This document shows, piece after piece, positions 10,610-24,548 of a DNA stretch of 64,000 bases. Under the pieces are notes generated by a model. The model made no database searches, was not told where the DNA came from, and worked only from the letters and a program-made list of their open reading frames with translations. Each line of letters begins with the position of its first letter. The first letter of the stretch is position 1. The translations under genes and the position numbers were made by a program. Origin of the DNA: Rhizophagus clarus (taxonomy: Eukaryota; Glomeromycota; Glomeromycetes; Glomerales; Glomeraceae); assembly GCA_015698045.1 (NCBI GenBank), contig BLAL01000300.1, positions 374,501 to 438,500 on the forward strand. Reading direction: 5' to 3'.

Positions 10610-12526
10610 TTATGCAGCCGCTGCATAATATCCAGATAAATAAATGTTCCCACCTGCTTCCTGACCTAAACATTCCTTAACTAATAGTCTCTTCAATCTT
10701 TCACAACTTGTTCTACAACCCGAACTTGCTGCTTTTTCAAACCAGTATGTTGCTCCTTCCAGGTTAGCATCACACCCAATTCCTTTCTCGAGGGCATTGG
10801 CTAAATGATACATGGCTGTGAGATGATCTTGTTCAGCGGCCATTCGAAAGTGTTCAAATGCAGCTACTTCATCTTTTTCGCATCCAACACCTAATTGAAG
10901 ACATACTCCAAGTTTATCTTGAGCCCTCGCGTGGTTTTGCTCCGCTGCTGCACGATACCAACAAACTGCCATTGCTTCATCTTTTTTCACTCCGATACCA
11001 TTCGCATAACAAAATCCCAAATTACATTGTGCCCATGGGTTTTGTGCGTTTGCAGAAAGTTGATACCAATATACTGCTTTCTCTTCATCTTTTTCAACAC
11101 CAAGACCTTCTTCGTAGCAATATCCCAAAGAATTTTGTGCCAATGCATTGCCTTGTTGAGCAGCAAATGTAAACCATTTTACAGCCTCTTGTTCATCTTT
11201 TTCTACACCAATTCCATTACGAAAACAATATCCAAGACTTAATTGAGCCGGCGCATGATGTTCTTCAGCGGATAAAAAGTACCAGTAAACCGCTTCTATT
11301 TCATTAACAGTAACACCAATCCCATTTTGATAACAATATCCAAGGGAATGGTAAGCAAAGATGTTGCCACGTTCAGCTGATTTGGTGTACCAATTTACTG
11401 CTTCAGTTTCATTTTTTTGTACGCCAATTCCATTCTGATAACAAAAGCCAAGGTTATGTTGAGCACGAGCATGACCCTGAAGTGCTGCTTTATTATACCA
11501 ATAAGCTCCTTCAACGTCATCCTTTGGTACACCGATGCCATTTTGATAACAATATCCAAGATTACATTCTGCCCATGGATAACCTTGTTCTGCTGATTTA
11601 CGATACCATTTGGCAGCTTCTATAGGATCTTGTTCTACTCCGATTCCATCCTCGTAACAATAGCCCAAAGAATTTTGGGCAAAAGCATTTCCCTGCTCAG
11701 CGGATAAACGATACCATTTAACAGCTTCTACTACGTCCTTTTCGACTCCAATTCCATCTTCGTAGCAATAACCAACATTATAAATTGCAACAGATTCGCC
11801 TTGTTCAGCTGCTTTTCGATACCATTTCATCGCTTCAACCTCATCCTTCTTAACTCCAAACCCTTCGCCGTAACAAAATCCTAAAATTCCTTGACCACGT
11901 GGATGACCTTGTTCTGCTGACTTTTTGTACCATTTAAAGGCCTCTGATTCCTTTTTTTCCACACCTACTCCATCATGATAACATACACCTAATGAATATT
12001 GTGCAGCAGGGTGATTTTCTTTACACGCCGCATAAAATAGCCAAGCAATAGCAGTTTTTCCTTGTTCTTTAACTTTTTGCTGCCACATTTCTGCTTCAGC
12101 ACGGTCAATACGAACCGAAGGACGTCCATATTTTCTTAAAAACGCTAGCCTAGCTTGAGCCAAACCATTACCAAGTTCAGCAGCAGGAATATAATGCATT
12201 TCGGCTTGTTTAAAGTCCTTTTCAACACCTAAACCAAATTCATAACAGAATGCCAATACCCCCTGAGCCTCTGGATATTTTAATAAGGCAGCACGTTGGA
12301 AATATTCAAAAGCTTTTTTTTCGTCTTTTGGTTTTCCGGCACGTCCAAACATGTATGTTTCACCCTGTCTATAAAGATACTGAGCATCTTGCTCTTGCTG
12401 ACAAGTTTTGCTATTACTACTGCTACCACTATTTCCAAAATTATATCTTTTGTTAAGTTTTGACACTAACTTTTTTGATCGATTTATGAAGTGTGCCGCG
12501 GTTTGTGAGATAGGATGAACTGCCAT
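10610..12526 (-). CDS. Sel1-repeat (SLR) protein
   Basis: Intronless, 638 aa, ATG at 12526. After ~45 residues of basic and Ser/Asn-rich N-terminus, the protein is an almost unbroken array of about 15 Sel1-like repeats of 36 residues with consensus A..LG.CY.NGIGV.KDE.EA..WY..SAEQG. It ends in a short Ala stretch. Sel1 repeats form an alpha-solenoid that scaffolds protein-protein contacts; such proteins act as adaptors in ERAD, chitin synthase activation or signalling. No kinase domain, signal peptide or membrane segment is visible, so the partner is unknown. Repeats 7-9 resemble repeats 12-14 more than their neighbours, suggesting a block duplication of five repeats. Sel1 proteins are greatly expanded in arbuscular mycorrhizal fungi, which fits the proposed organism. 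Confidence 0.9.
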   Translation of the reverse strand: MAVHPISQTAAHFINRSKKLVSKLNKRYNFGNSGSSSNSKTCQQEQDAQYLYRQGETYMFGRAGKPKDEKKAFEYFQRAALLKYPEAQGVLAFCYEFGLGVEKDFKQAEMHYIPAAELGNGLAQARLAFLRKYGRPSVRIDRAEAEMWQQKVKEQGKTAIAWLFYAACKENHPAAQYSLGVCYHDGVGVEKKESEAFKWYKKSAEQGHPRGQGILGFCYGEGFGVKKDEVEAMKWYRKAAEQGESVAIYNVGYCYEDGIGVEKDVVEAVKWYRLSAEQGNAFAQNSLGYCYEDGIGVEQDPIEAAKWYRKSAEQGYPWAECNLGYCYQNGIGVPKDDVEGAYWYNKAALQGHARAQHNLGFCYQNGIGVQKNETEAVNWYTKSAERGNIFAYHSLGYCYQNGIGVTVNEIEAVYWYFLSAEEHHAPAQLSLGYCFRNGIGVEKDEQEAVKWFTFAAQQGNALAQNSLGYCYEEGLGVEKDEEKAVYWYQLSANAQNPWAQCNLGFCYANGIGVKKDEAMAVCWYRAAAEQNHARAQDKLGVCLQLGVGCEKDEVAAFEHFRMAAEQDHLTAMYHLANALEKGIGCDANLEGATYWFEKAASSGCRTSCERLKRLLVKECLGQEAGGNIYLSGYYAAAA

Positions 12527-13791
12527 TATAGATTATTTCAGTATGACAAATATTACTGGTATTTCAGAGAATTCAAGACGAGAGAAAAAAAGTAATCAAT
12601 ATATCAATATAGGGAAATGTAAAAACGACAAATATTAAAAAAAAAAAAAAAATTATTATAATATTGCAGATGAATAATTGTCAATTTTTATAATTGAATA
12701 AAACTAAATTATAATATATTTTCTATGTAATGATCTATTGAAGATCTATGAAAGATCTTTCTAATTATGCTTGGCATAAGTGAGAAAGCATATAAAATGC
12801 CTTAAGCAAAGATAATAGGATTCCTAAGATTCCTGTTATTGATAACGTTGAAGGTCCAGCGGTAAATTAGTCACTGATTCGTTTTATTTCGTAATTTATT
12901 TTACCTTTTGCTAAGGAGAGCGCCAGAGAATTAGAGAGGAAAGGACTATTTTATTTTATTGGTAGGTTATCCGTATATTGCCCGAGAAAAAAAAAAAAAA
13001 ATGGAAAAAGTATACGAAACAGTTGTTAACAATATCGAAATAATAAAAGATAAGTCTTCACTTTTAGTACGATGGGCATTTTACAGTTAGAAATACAGAA
13101 GAAAAAAGATTTGTTAGATTGCTTAATGCAATCTCGACAAATTTTACCTTCAAAAAATGGTTATAAAGAGCCAGACAGAGGATCTTGGCGGATATAAGTA
13201 TGAGAAAACCTTAGAATATGATGAGTGAACTATAATATAAGATGGTGTATTACTTGTTTTTATTATTTATTTTGTATATATATTACAGAAGGAGAAATTA
13301 CTTTTAAAGGTGCTTATTTTCTTTGTTGTCAAGTTATTTATTAAAATAAAAAAACAATGAAAATCTCAACGGAGAATATATTAAATTTATATAAGTTACT
13401 TTTGTTTCAACTTAATGGAGAATAAAAAATCGTAATATTTTATGATAGAAATTTATTTGTAAGAATTCGTTAGATATTCATCGCCTTTTTGATGTTTTTG
13501 TTTTAAAAATATGAATATTTCTTTATACAAAGAAAAAATTTTTTTTATTGTCGTCGAAGAGTGGCGGCGGAAGGATCTGAAGGGGAATAGATAATTTCAA
13601 ACGTGTAGTACCGATATGTTCCATAAGTATTCGGAAAATTTTTGATTGGATATTTTGGATTATGCACTTTATAATTGATTGTAGAACGTATAAGAACTTT
13701 ACAGTAAAATTATATAGATTCGAATTCCGCAGTAATAATTGAGATTATTGCATTAGATCCTTGTAAGTAAAGAAGCTTTACTTATGCCAAT
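12527..13791. promoter_or_regulatory. Divergent intergenic region, Sel1-repeat gene / SEC10
   Basis: About 1.26 kb between two divergent genes, so it carries both promoters. AT-rich with A runs at about 12636 and 12988. A short open frame from an ATG at about 13001 runs for under 30 codons and has no recognisable content. No other gene is supported. Confidence 0.4.
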
Positions 13792-16700
13792 ATGCCCGGA
13801 GCAAATCCCTACGATCTAGAACCAGAAATTCGAGCACTTTTGAAGATTGAAACTTTTCAGGTGAGTTTGAATATTATTTATCTTCAGTTATATGAAAGCT
13901 TGCTTATTTTATCTATTGTAATAGCAAGGGAATTTTACTACCAGAGAATTTGTCGAGAATGTATCAAAAAGCATTCTGAAACGAGCTAATCCAAAAGGTT
14001 ATTAATCTAATTCTAAATATTTTCTCCGTTTTAAATGTTTTTTTAGAGTACTAATAAGTAGTTTTATATTTAAACTAGAATTTGATCCAAAACCATTTAT
14101 AAGAACGTTTGAAAGATCTATTGACGAACTTTTGAAACTTCGAGAATCAGTTAAGAAAGAAAGTAAAGATTTAGAAGCAAGTGTACAACTTATAGAAACG
14201 GGGCACAGAAAAAAGTTAGTCGAATTGAAGACTACTTTTGAGGTATGAAATTTATTAAGAATCCATCATGATTATCGGTAATCTATTAACAGATCATTGG
14301 TATGTAGGACGTTGTTAACTCATTTGAAACTTTAGAAACAAGAATTAATGAAGTTGGCAATACGGCGATCAGGATCGGTACCGATTTTATTATTGTTTTT
14401 TTTTTTGATTCAACAAGATGGTATCTTGTATTAAATGTCTATTTGTTTATTTTTAAAGGCGAACAGTTAGAAACTATTGATAAGCAGAGATCACGTGCCT
14501 CTGAGTCTAAAGAATTAATTGAGTATTTCATGGCATTTAATAGAGGTGATATTTCACAATTAGAGTATTTACGTACTCAAAACGGAAAAGAAGGACAATT
14601 TAAGGTAGGATGTGTCTGCAATCATATTGCGTTTAATTTATAATTCTAATTGTTACATATGAGAAAATAGGCTGCTACTATATCTAGAAGATTAAATGCT
14701 ATAGCAAAAGAAGTCGATATACCAGGAGGTGAAGTTGTGAGTGTCTATGTTTGATTTTGAATTATTGAATGCAAATTTACCTGTGTATTACTAATGCTAG
14801 GCTAGGTCTCGTATTGAAAAATATTGTGAGGTCTTAGAAAAAGAATTGCTTGAAGAATTCGACAAAGCATACAGACAAAGAGATAAGACGACAATGCAGG
14901 TTTGTACATGATGGTTTTCCCAGATTATTATTTTATATTGATATTTATAATCTTTTTTTAGCATTGTGCAAAAACTCTCCAAGAATTTAACGGTTGCGAA
15001 TCTTGTATAAAATTATATGTTAATCAACATGAATTTTTTATTACGAAAGTAAATTTGAGTCAAGCAAATGAATTTTTAACAAGTCCAAGGTATTTTAGAT
15101 TATATTCAAATTAATAATGAATTTGGCATATCCTTGACCACCTTAATTAAAACTATAGTTTTGAATCTTGAAAGTTGGACTGATTTACCCAATCCTCAAG
15201 TACCACCACCAGCAGTTGACCGAGGCCTCGTCGAACTTTATAAGGAGATTAGAACAACAGTCAAACAAGAAGCAGAAATTATAAATGCCGTTTTTCCAAA
15301 TCCTATTAATGTCATGCAAGTATTTCTACAGCGAATATTTGCTCAATTGGTATGTGGTAAAATATAAATGTGAATTTAATTTTTTTAGGGACATATATAT
15401 TCTAACTCATTCCATAAACAGGTTCAAACATATATTGAAAGTCTTTTGACACATGCGGAAAATGATTCTACATTAGCTTACTTGCGTTCATTAACATCAG
15501 TTTATACTGTAACAAAGGATTTAGTTGATGACTTGAAAAGTCTTGATATGAGGCAAAAAAGAAACGTGACTTCTTCCCAAACGGCCGAAGAAGGATCTCG
15601 CAAGAGTAATACGATTGCGGAATTGTTGGATCAATGCATTGAAGATTTGTTTATTCCGTATACCGAGGGTGATCGTTATATTGAAAAAGAGAAGAAATCC
15701 TTGAGTGAACTATATTCATCCTTACTATTACAATTTAATGCTTATCATGTGAGCGAAAAAAATTTATAACATTATTTATTCTCGTTACATTAAAGTTTAT
15801 ACGTGTTTTGTAATATTTAGATTCAACAAAGCAAAGCAAATTCTGGGGGTCTGTTTCAGCGTGCTGTTAACCAAATAAGTGGAAGAGATATTGCTGATAT
15901 AGTGACTACGGAAGAGGATGGAAGTTTATCCGTAAGTACAGCTATGCTGATACTTAAAATTCACTCTGAAGCTATAAGGCGTTCCGTTAAACTTAGTCCT
16001 CCTTCTGAACTGTATGTCGATATTTAACTCCTTCTTGAGAATTTATCTTTTAAGATATTTATTGTTAATTTTAACTTTCAGACCCAAGTTTGCTAGTGCA
16101 TTATTCCATGTCTTATTGGACAGTATCGGCAAACAATATGTGGATACTGCTTTAGATACGTAAGTAATTTTCGTTTAATTTCTTCATGAATTGATGGATT
16201 CGAAAATTAATCAAATTTATAGGTGTTTAGATCATATTACCGCTATGGATTCAAAGTCCGAACCTGATTTTAAACCTTTTAAAGTGATAAAGCTGGCAAA
16301 GGACATTATACATTTAGCGCAAAATCATTTTCAAATGGCCGTTGTAAGAATTTTTTACATTCTATTTAGTTATTTAATTTTATAAATTGTTTTTGACGTG
16401 GCATATTTAATATATAGCTTCCTTTGGCTTCCCCATCATTGACAATACACCGAGACCTTACTTCGGATAAGAATAGATTTATGATGGGAGTTGAAAATAA
16501 AATGAATTCGGCTGTACAGAAGATGATTGATGGTAATTGATTTATATTATTTTTCGACTGTGACCTATAAAGATAAACTTTAATTATATCTCTATTAATT
16601 AGTCATTATTGCGAGGTTAAGTTATCTATTGTCGAAACAAAAGAAAGTAGATTTCAAACCAAAAGATGAGGATGATATAATTGCCAGTTTGGCAACGACG

Positions 16701-17429
16701 GTAATTTTATTAGTTTTATAAGTTTAATTTACAATCAAAAATTCATTCTCAAAATTTTAATTTTATAGCCTTGTAATAATTGTGTTGAATATTTGAAAAA
16801 AGTGCAATCATCAGTTTGTCAGTGCCTTGATGGCAAAAATTTGGAACATGTTCTGATTGAAATGGGTGTAACATTTCATAGGTAATTAATTTTATATCGT
16901 TATTTTATTTTAGTATACTTACTTTTTTACTAAGTTTTAAAATTTTCGCCATAGTATTCTTTTAGATCATTTCAAAAAATATCAAGTGAGTGCAGCCGGA
17001 GGTTTAGTTCTGACAAAGTAAGTTTTCATTTTAAATTCGTTGTAGGAAAACAAAACAAAATGTTGAAATTATTTTTATTTTCAATTTAGGGATATAGCAA
17101 AATACCAAGAAACTGTTGCATTATTTAAGATTCCTCAACTTGATGATCGTTTTGAAATGCTACGTCAATTAGGAAATCTTTTCATCGTTAAACCTGAAAT
17201 CCTTAAATCTGTACTTAATGAGGGATACCTTGCTAAAATAGATGTTAAATATCTTCTGCCATACCTTCAGGCTCGTACAGATTTTAGGTCGGCTGGTATT
17301 GACGTTTTATTGGGTGCAACTACTGAAATTGGTTCTGGTGAAAGAAATTTTAATGAAAAAGCAAGGGCTAGACTAGCTGCTATGGGACTTAACATTAATA
17401 TTGGATTAGGAGATATGCCATTCGCATAA
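13792..17429 (+). CDS. SEC10: Exocyst complex component Sec10 (EXOC5)
   Basis: Eighteen short exons, deduced by keeping frame across GT-AG introns of about 60-85 bp: 13792-13860, 13925-13997, 14079-14242, 14308-14377, 14459-14604, 14671-14736, 14801-14899, 14962-15089, 15175-15349, 15422-15748, 15821-16011, 16082-16159, 16223-16343, 16418-16532, 16603-16700, 16769-16881, 16955-17017, 17090-17429. Spliced length 2436 bp, 811 aa, in the family range. Sec10 is a subunit of the octameric exocyst that tethers secretory vesicles to the plasma membrane at growing tips. Support comes from the N-terminal 'EFDPKPFIRTFERSIDELLK' coiled-coil region and the conserved C-terminus ('KVDFKPKDED', 'HVLIEMGVTFHRS', 'YLQARTDFRSA'). 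The acceptor at 15174 is the least certain junction, chosen because it alone keeps the frame. The queuine transferase gene starts only about 200 bp downstream on the same strand. Confidence 0.87.
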
Positions 17430-17627
17430 GTGTAAAGAGATAATGGATGATTTAGATATTTTTAATTTATTATTAAAGTAATTTATTAGATATTATTTAA
17501 TTTTGTAATAATGCAATTTAAAAATAAAGATCTGCCACAAATTATTGGCTGTTGATAAACAATCATCCCTAATTTTTTACTGGTTGATAAAACCTGGATT
17601 AAAAAATAAGTTTCTAAGAAACAAACC

Positions 17628-19169
17628 ATGAAATCTGCGTTAAGTTGGAAAATTGTCGCAAAATGTTCAACAACAAAAGCCAGAGTAGGATTATTAACTT
17701 TGCCACATGGGCCAGTTGACACACCAGTATTTATGCCAGTTGGAACTCAAGGAACATTAAAAGGTTTAACACCAAAGCAACTAGAAGAATTAAATTGCCA
17801 AATAATGTTAAATAATACGTATCATTTGGTAATAATCGTTCAGGATGTTTTTGTTGCTTTTGTTACTTTATAATGATAGGATTACGGTATGTTTTTAGGG
17901 TTTAAGACCTGGACAAGAATTAATTGAAGAGCTTGGTGGATCACACAAATTTCAAAATTGGAATAGAAATTTATTAACTGTAAGAAATCGAATTTAATAT
18001 TTATGATGATAATTTTTAAGCACTTATAAAATTTTACTTATAGGATAGTGGTGGATTCCAAATGGTATCTTTATTAAAACTTGCTAGAATAACAGAAGAA
18101 GGAGTAGAATTTCAATCGCCGCATGATGGAACTACAATGTTGCTTACGCCTGAACATTCTATGTCATTACAAAATTCAATTGGAGCAGATATAATTATGC
18201 AATTAGATGATGTAGTATCATCGCTTACAACAGGACCAAGAGTTGAAGAAGCAATGCATAGATCCATTAGATGGTTAGATAGATGTATAAATTCTCATAA
18301 GAAACCCGAGACACAAAACTTGTTTGCAATTATTCAAGGTGGATTAAATATCGACTTAAGAAAAAAATGTATTGAAGGTAACAAAATTAATGAATGTATG
18401 CATTATATATTGGGAATATTAGTTGTTAACGTGTTTATTTTATAAAAGAAATGGTTAAACGGGATACACCGGGATATGCGATTGGTGGATTAAGTGGTGG
18501 CGAAGAAAAAGATATTTTTTGGAAAATGTAAGAATGAAATGGATTTATTTTATCATAATGATCTACCCTACTAATTTGAATATCTATTGTTCTCTTAAAG
18601 AGTGAGTTTTTCTACTGATATGTTACCAAAAAATAAACCAATATATTGTATGGGTGTTGGATATGCCGAAGATCTTGTAGTATGTTCTGCTTTAGGAGTC
18701 GACATGTACGATTGCGTATTTCCGACGCGCACTGCTGTAAGTTGTTCATAATGAAATTTATCAAATATTCTTTCTTTTCTTCTTAAATTATATTGATTTT
18801 TTCATATTATATATCCAGAGATTTGGTAATGCATTAACTTCAAAAGGACCATTAAATTTAAAATCAACAAAATTTGCACAAGATTTTGAACCAATTGAAA
18901 AAGATTGTAATTGTTTAACATGTAAAAAATATACAAGAGCATATATTCATATGCATGCAACGAGAGAAACAGTTGGATGTCATTTGATTACATTGCATAA
19001 TGTATCATATCAATTAAGACTAATGAATAGTATTAGACAAGCTATTTTAAATGACGAATTTCCTTCCTTTATACAACGATTTTTTAAAGAATTATTTGGT
19101 GGTAAAGATAATTATCCTATATGGGCCGTTAATGCCTTAAAAAGTGTTAATATTGAATTACTTCCATGA
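17628..19169 (+). CDS. QTRT1: Queuine tRNA-ribosyltransferase catalytic subunit (TGT)
   Basis: Six exons: 17628-17828, 17899-17979, 18044-18377, 18449-18527, 18601-18736, 18819-19169; 393 aa, close to the ~400 aa of eukaryotic homologues. The enzyme exchanges guanine 34 for queuine in tRNAs with GUN anticodons (Asp, Asn, His, Tyr). Visible signatures are the N-terminal '[20 protein letters not shown]', the substrate-binding 'DSGGFQM' at about residue 95, 'FAIIQGG', '[11 protein letters not shown]', the nucleophile loop '[14 protein letters not shown]' with D269, and a zinc site C307-x-C309-x2-C312 with a later His. All catalytic and zinc residues are present. In eukaryotes it works as a dimer with QTRT2, which is not in this window. 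It converges on the AAGAB-like gene, with 136 bp between the stop codons. Confidence 0.93.
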
Positions 19170-19305
19170 AAATAGAAATGAAAAGAATTAAATATGGTAT
19201 TTCATAAATAATATAAATAATATTTTATTATAAAATTAATAATTTACTAGAAATTAAATAGAATTTACATTAATATTAAACGATAAAAATAAAATATTAA
19301 AATAA

Positions 19306-20756
19306 TTAATCTTTCATGTGCATCCCAAAAGAACAAGCTACGCTTGCTGCTAATTTTCGTCGCTCTTCGTCCGATAATGATTTACTTTTCTCTAAATAAT
19401 ATATTGATTTAAGATTCAAAATGCTTAAGAGAAGATTGATAAGTATTAGAATGATACTAACCTCGTAAATTATTTAATCGTACAAATATTTTATCTAATC
19501 CATCCTCGTCATCAAAATCGCAAAAGATTTGACTATACATACTTTCAATTTCTTGTTGCGAAGGTAATACTTTATTAATGAATCACGTTAAAGAATTAGT
19601 ACAGTTTAAAATATAAATGCGAATCATGAATATTGATGTAATATTTACCGTCACCAAAGAATTCGGCATCGTTATCATCAAATGGAGCCGAATTATGATC
19701 ATGCAATTGAGACGATAAGGATTCCGGCTCTTCATCTACTCTTGACTTTGCTTGTGAAAGAGCTAAAAAAAAGAGTTTACCATTGGTTTAATTAATTTAG
19801 AGTCCTTAAATTATAAGAAAGCTGGTAGTGTTCCGAAAAAAATTAATTTATAATCCACACTGATATATACACGTGAAATACCTTCAATGAATTCACCATG
19901 ACAATCGTCATCATCTATGTTCGAACTTTTACTAACGGTTTGTGAAACGCGGGTTAATCCTTCCCACATATTAGACTGAAGTGCTTCGAGAATTCGTTCT
20001 ATACCGATACGTTCTATCCAGCCAAATAAGAAAATATGATATAAAGAAAAGCTGATTAATAGAGTTTAATTAAGATTAATTGGTATAAATATAACCACCA
20101 TCTATATTTTCTTTTTTCGTAGCTTCCATATCTACATATTCAAAACCATTCTCTAAACACCAATCTTCATATGAGTCATCATTAATATCGTGAGCATTTT
20201 TTCCAGTTCCAATAGCCAATGTTATAGCAGGATCATATTGTTGTATAAAAGGCAAGAAAACTTTTATATCATCAAACGTTCCCAGCTTTTAAATAAAAAA
20301 CTATTTAATTAAAAAAAAATCGTAGCTTATAATATAATAATATTATCAGATACAAGTACCTCGTCTTTCTTAAATATAAAAAGAATGGCATCTACAACTT
20401 TTCCAATACCGTTTTCTTCATTTTCATAACCTTGTATCACCTCTTTATTCACATGATCTTTATGTAGAGTTTCATCAATCCAAAAATCTACTTTTGCATT
20501 ATAATATTTAGTATTAATGTTCCATGGTATTTTGATTCCTGAATGGTTTTTATCTTCTGTGTTAAAACTATCAATTGAGTGATTTGTAATTGATAATAAT
20601 TCTGTATTATTACCGAAATAAAATAAATATTGATTGAATATCAAATAAAACGATATAAATATTTGTTTTATATTTACGTTTTATAATAGATAATTTCCCT
20701 GCTCCACGACGTCCTAAGACGAGAATTTTATTTCTTATAAGTCCAGAAGTTGACAT
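19306..20756 (-). CDS. Alpha/gamma-adaptin-binding protein p34 (AAGAB)-like
   Basis: Seven exons: 20678-20756, 20360-20601, 20099-20285, 19882-20013, 19649-19762, 19462-19569, 19306-19391; 315 aa. AAGAB proteins chaperone assembly of AP-1 and AP-2 clathrin adaptors. The N-terminus 'KILVLGRRGAGKLSIIK' is a degenerate GTPase P-loop, as expected for this pseudo-GTPase domain. The middle has 'DWCLENGFEYVDME' and 'GIERILEALQSNMWEGL', and the C-terminus 'MYSQIFCDF' plus 'LSDEERRKLAASVACSF', the pattern of the AAGAB C-terminal dimerisation helix. All junctions are GT-AG and keep frame. It shares a 157-bp divergent promoter with the PPR gene. The yeast Irc6 branch is a more distant alternative name. 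Confidence 0.83.
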
Positions 20757-20913
20757 ACTGGTTGAAAATTACCAAACTTTAAACGCAATTGATCGATCTT
20801 TAAATTAATTTAAACAAGCCACAGCCGCCACAAGATCACCAAAAAAAAAGTGTTATTGATTATCTTTTTTTTATAGTTGCATTGTCTTCTTTAATTTAAA
20901 GAATAAATTAATA

Positions 20914-23040
20914 ATGTTGGGAAGGTCTTTAAATAAAATATTTTATTTATCTTTACAAAATAATGTTATTACACGTTTTAGTACTAATAAATTACAAATG
21001 AGAAGGTCTTCAGTTCGCCTATTTACTGGCAAGTTATAAAATTTTTTTTTGTTAACCGTAAAGAGAGTCTTTAATTTATCCGTATTATAACAACCATTCG
21101 TTTTTATTCGCGTGCCATGTTTACAGCAACGAGTAAACTAAAGACTACTGAAATTGTATCTTCAAATAATATCGATACTTCAAATATAAATCTCTTAAGA
21201 ACAGATTCAATTAAAGCTGAAGATACTAAGGTTGAAAAAGAAAGGATATTTAATAATAGCTTTCAAGAAGATATGGTCAAATTTTCAAAAAAAAAATATT
21301 GGAGACCAATCCTTGAATTATGCGAAGAATTTAAAAAATCCGATCGTAAACCTGATATATTCATATATAATACAATACTCCACGCTTATATACCTATAGG
21401 TTCTATTAAACATTCTCTTAAGATATTAGAAGATATGAAATTGGCTAATATTAATCCAAATTTAACTACTTATCATTATTTATTGAGGGTAAATAAACAA
21501 ATAAATTATTTTACGAAAAAGATTTAATAATTCTATTTCACTTTGTTAAAACTATTAATTTCATTTTATCATTTTTTTTAAAGACATGTGCACAAACTCC
21601 TGTTAGTGAACAAGATCCATACTTAAGAGAACAAATTTTCGAAATGATTACTAATGATGGTCTTCAACCTGACTTAAAAATCTATGAGTGTTATATAGAT
21701 TCATTATTAGCCGGAGATGAATATGAACGTGCTTTTGAGATTTTTGATTCTCTGAAAAGCAAGAATATTTATCCTCAAGTAGAACTTTATACTGCAATGA
21801 TAAGGAAAGCAATTTCAATTTATGAACCAGGAATAGCATTAAATTATTTGAAAAGTCTTGAACAAAATATATTTTATGCTCCAACTTCATTATATAATGA
21901 TGTCTTAAGATTGTGTGCATATGAATATTATGTGAGTAACAATCGTATACTCTTCTGTTTGTATTTATAGTTTTTTTATTAATTAGTTTGTTCAACAAAA
22001 TGTTTTAGGCTGACGGCGTTTTGTATTGTTGGGAAAAACTCAAACATCGTGGATTAAATCTTGATGAAGGAGTATGTATCGATATTATATATTTCGCTGC
22101 AAGGCATGGAAGACCTGATTTAGTCGTACAAGTGATTGAATATTTAATGGATGACCGAAAATTAAACCTTCAAAAATTGCACTTTATTCCGCTTACACGA
22201 GCTTACGTCAACGCTGGTGATATAAAAAATGCCATGAATTCTTTAAATATAATCCGGCAAGCAGGATTTCAAGTTAACTCGTTTGATACAGCAACTACCG
22301 GAATATACTCATCAATTCGACAAAATAATAAAACTATAGATGAAGCATATTATTATTTAGAAGAGTTACATAATGAAGGGAAAATAATTGATGTATCAGC
22401 TCTTAATGTTATTATTGCAGCTTGTGCAAATATTGGCAAAAGAAAGATGCCCAGGAGAAACGTTGATATAAGTCGTGCACTGGAAACTTATAAGTCAGCC
22501 GAAAAATTGGGTGTTAAACCTAATGCAGAGACATTTAGCTCCCTTTTATTTGTATGTCATTATGCAAAACGGAAAGATCTGGCTGATCAACTGTGGAAAG
22601 AAATGCTTGAATTAAAGGTTGTCCCATCAACCTTGACATATAGTCGTATGATTGCGGTGATTTGTACTCAGGATGATTATGAAGAAGCATTTGTTTATCT
22701 TGAAGAAATGAAAGCAAAAAATTTATTGCCACTACGAAGCGTTTATGAAAAGATCATAGACAAATGTGTGCAACATGGTGATACAAGAGCGGTATTAGCT
22801 TTGGAAGAAGCTGAAAATTTCGAACACAAGTTTCCTCGCTCATTTTACCAAGATTTAAGAGCTAAGGGTTTTGATCCAGAATTGACTAAAAAAATTATTG
22901 AAAGTCAAAAGAAAAACTTTGATCAACAAAAAATAAGTAGTACCGATAATAGCGATGAAACAACACCTATCAATGATAATTCAAATGCTATGGATGAATT
23001 TGTGGACATAATTGCTTCAAAAGCAAACAAAATAAATTAA
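20914..23040 (+). CDS. Pentatricopeptide repeat (PPR) protein, likely mitochondrial
   Basis: Four exons: 20914-21028, 21127-21488, 21584-21931, 22009-23040; 618 aa. The first exon encodes an Arg/Lys/Ser-rich, acid-poor N-terminus ('NNVITRFSTNKLQMRRSS') suited to mitochondrial import. It is joined through a GC-AG intron (donor GCAAGT at 21029), which is the only way to keep frame. The body has about ten helix-turn-helix repeats with PPR character, for example 'PDIFIYNTILHAYIPIG', 'VPSTLTYSRMIAVICTQDD' and 'KNLLPLRSVYEKIIDKC'. PPR proteins bind organellar RNA for processing, stability or translation; the target is unknown. An alternative start is the ATG at 21118 just upstream of exon 2, which would lack the targeting peptide. 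The tail (about 580-618) is low complexity. Confidence 0.82.
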
Positions 23041-23333
23041 ATGAAAATTCAAGACTTTCGACTCATAAGAAACATTTTCTACAATTTAAATAATTTATTC
23101 ATTCGTGATCAAGTTTGAAAAGAATACATTTAAAATTGATGTAAAAGAAAAATGATTTATTCTACGCGATTATTTTATTTACACTTAACTAAAAACAAAT
23201 CTATAATCTTGAAAATAAAATGAAAAAAGAAAAAAAATCGAAGCATACAATATTTGCTGTACATTCAAACTAGGGCATCATTAAACTAATCTTTAATAGA
23301 TTCTCTATCCATAAGTTTCACGATTATTATTAC

Positions 23334-24135
<802 letters not shown>

Positions 24136-24548
24136 AATATTCTTTTCCCCTTCCTTTGTAATTTATACACACAAATAAGTAATTTATTAACTTTGTGTTA
24201 AAGCAACTTCTACGCCGGGTTACTTTAACTTCTCTCGGTTACTGAAGAGAAAAACTAAACGCGTTTTTTTGACTACAATCACATATGACATCACATTTTA
24301 TATCTTAATATATGTCATGTGATTTGCAATTCCCAATTTTTGATAAGTAATGTATAAAAAAAATAATTATTTCAGTTTAAAATAAGTACTACATGATATA
24401 TTTCAAAATAATTATTACAAGATTTAATTATTTAATATTTTTGTAAAACTTTATTAATGATAATATTTAGTAGCAAGTTATCGTTTCAGAGGAAAAATAT
24501 CCCTTAATAATTCAATTATGCTCTCTTAATACAAATTGTGAATTTCAT

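Noticed and set aside
10858-11242. Plus-strand open frames antisense to the Sel1-repeat gene
   Set aside because: They mirror the regular codon pattern of the Sel1 array in another frame and show no independent features.
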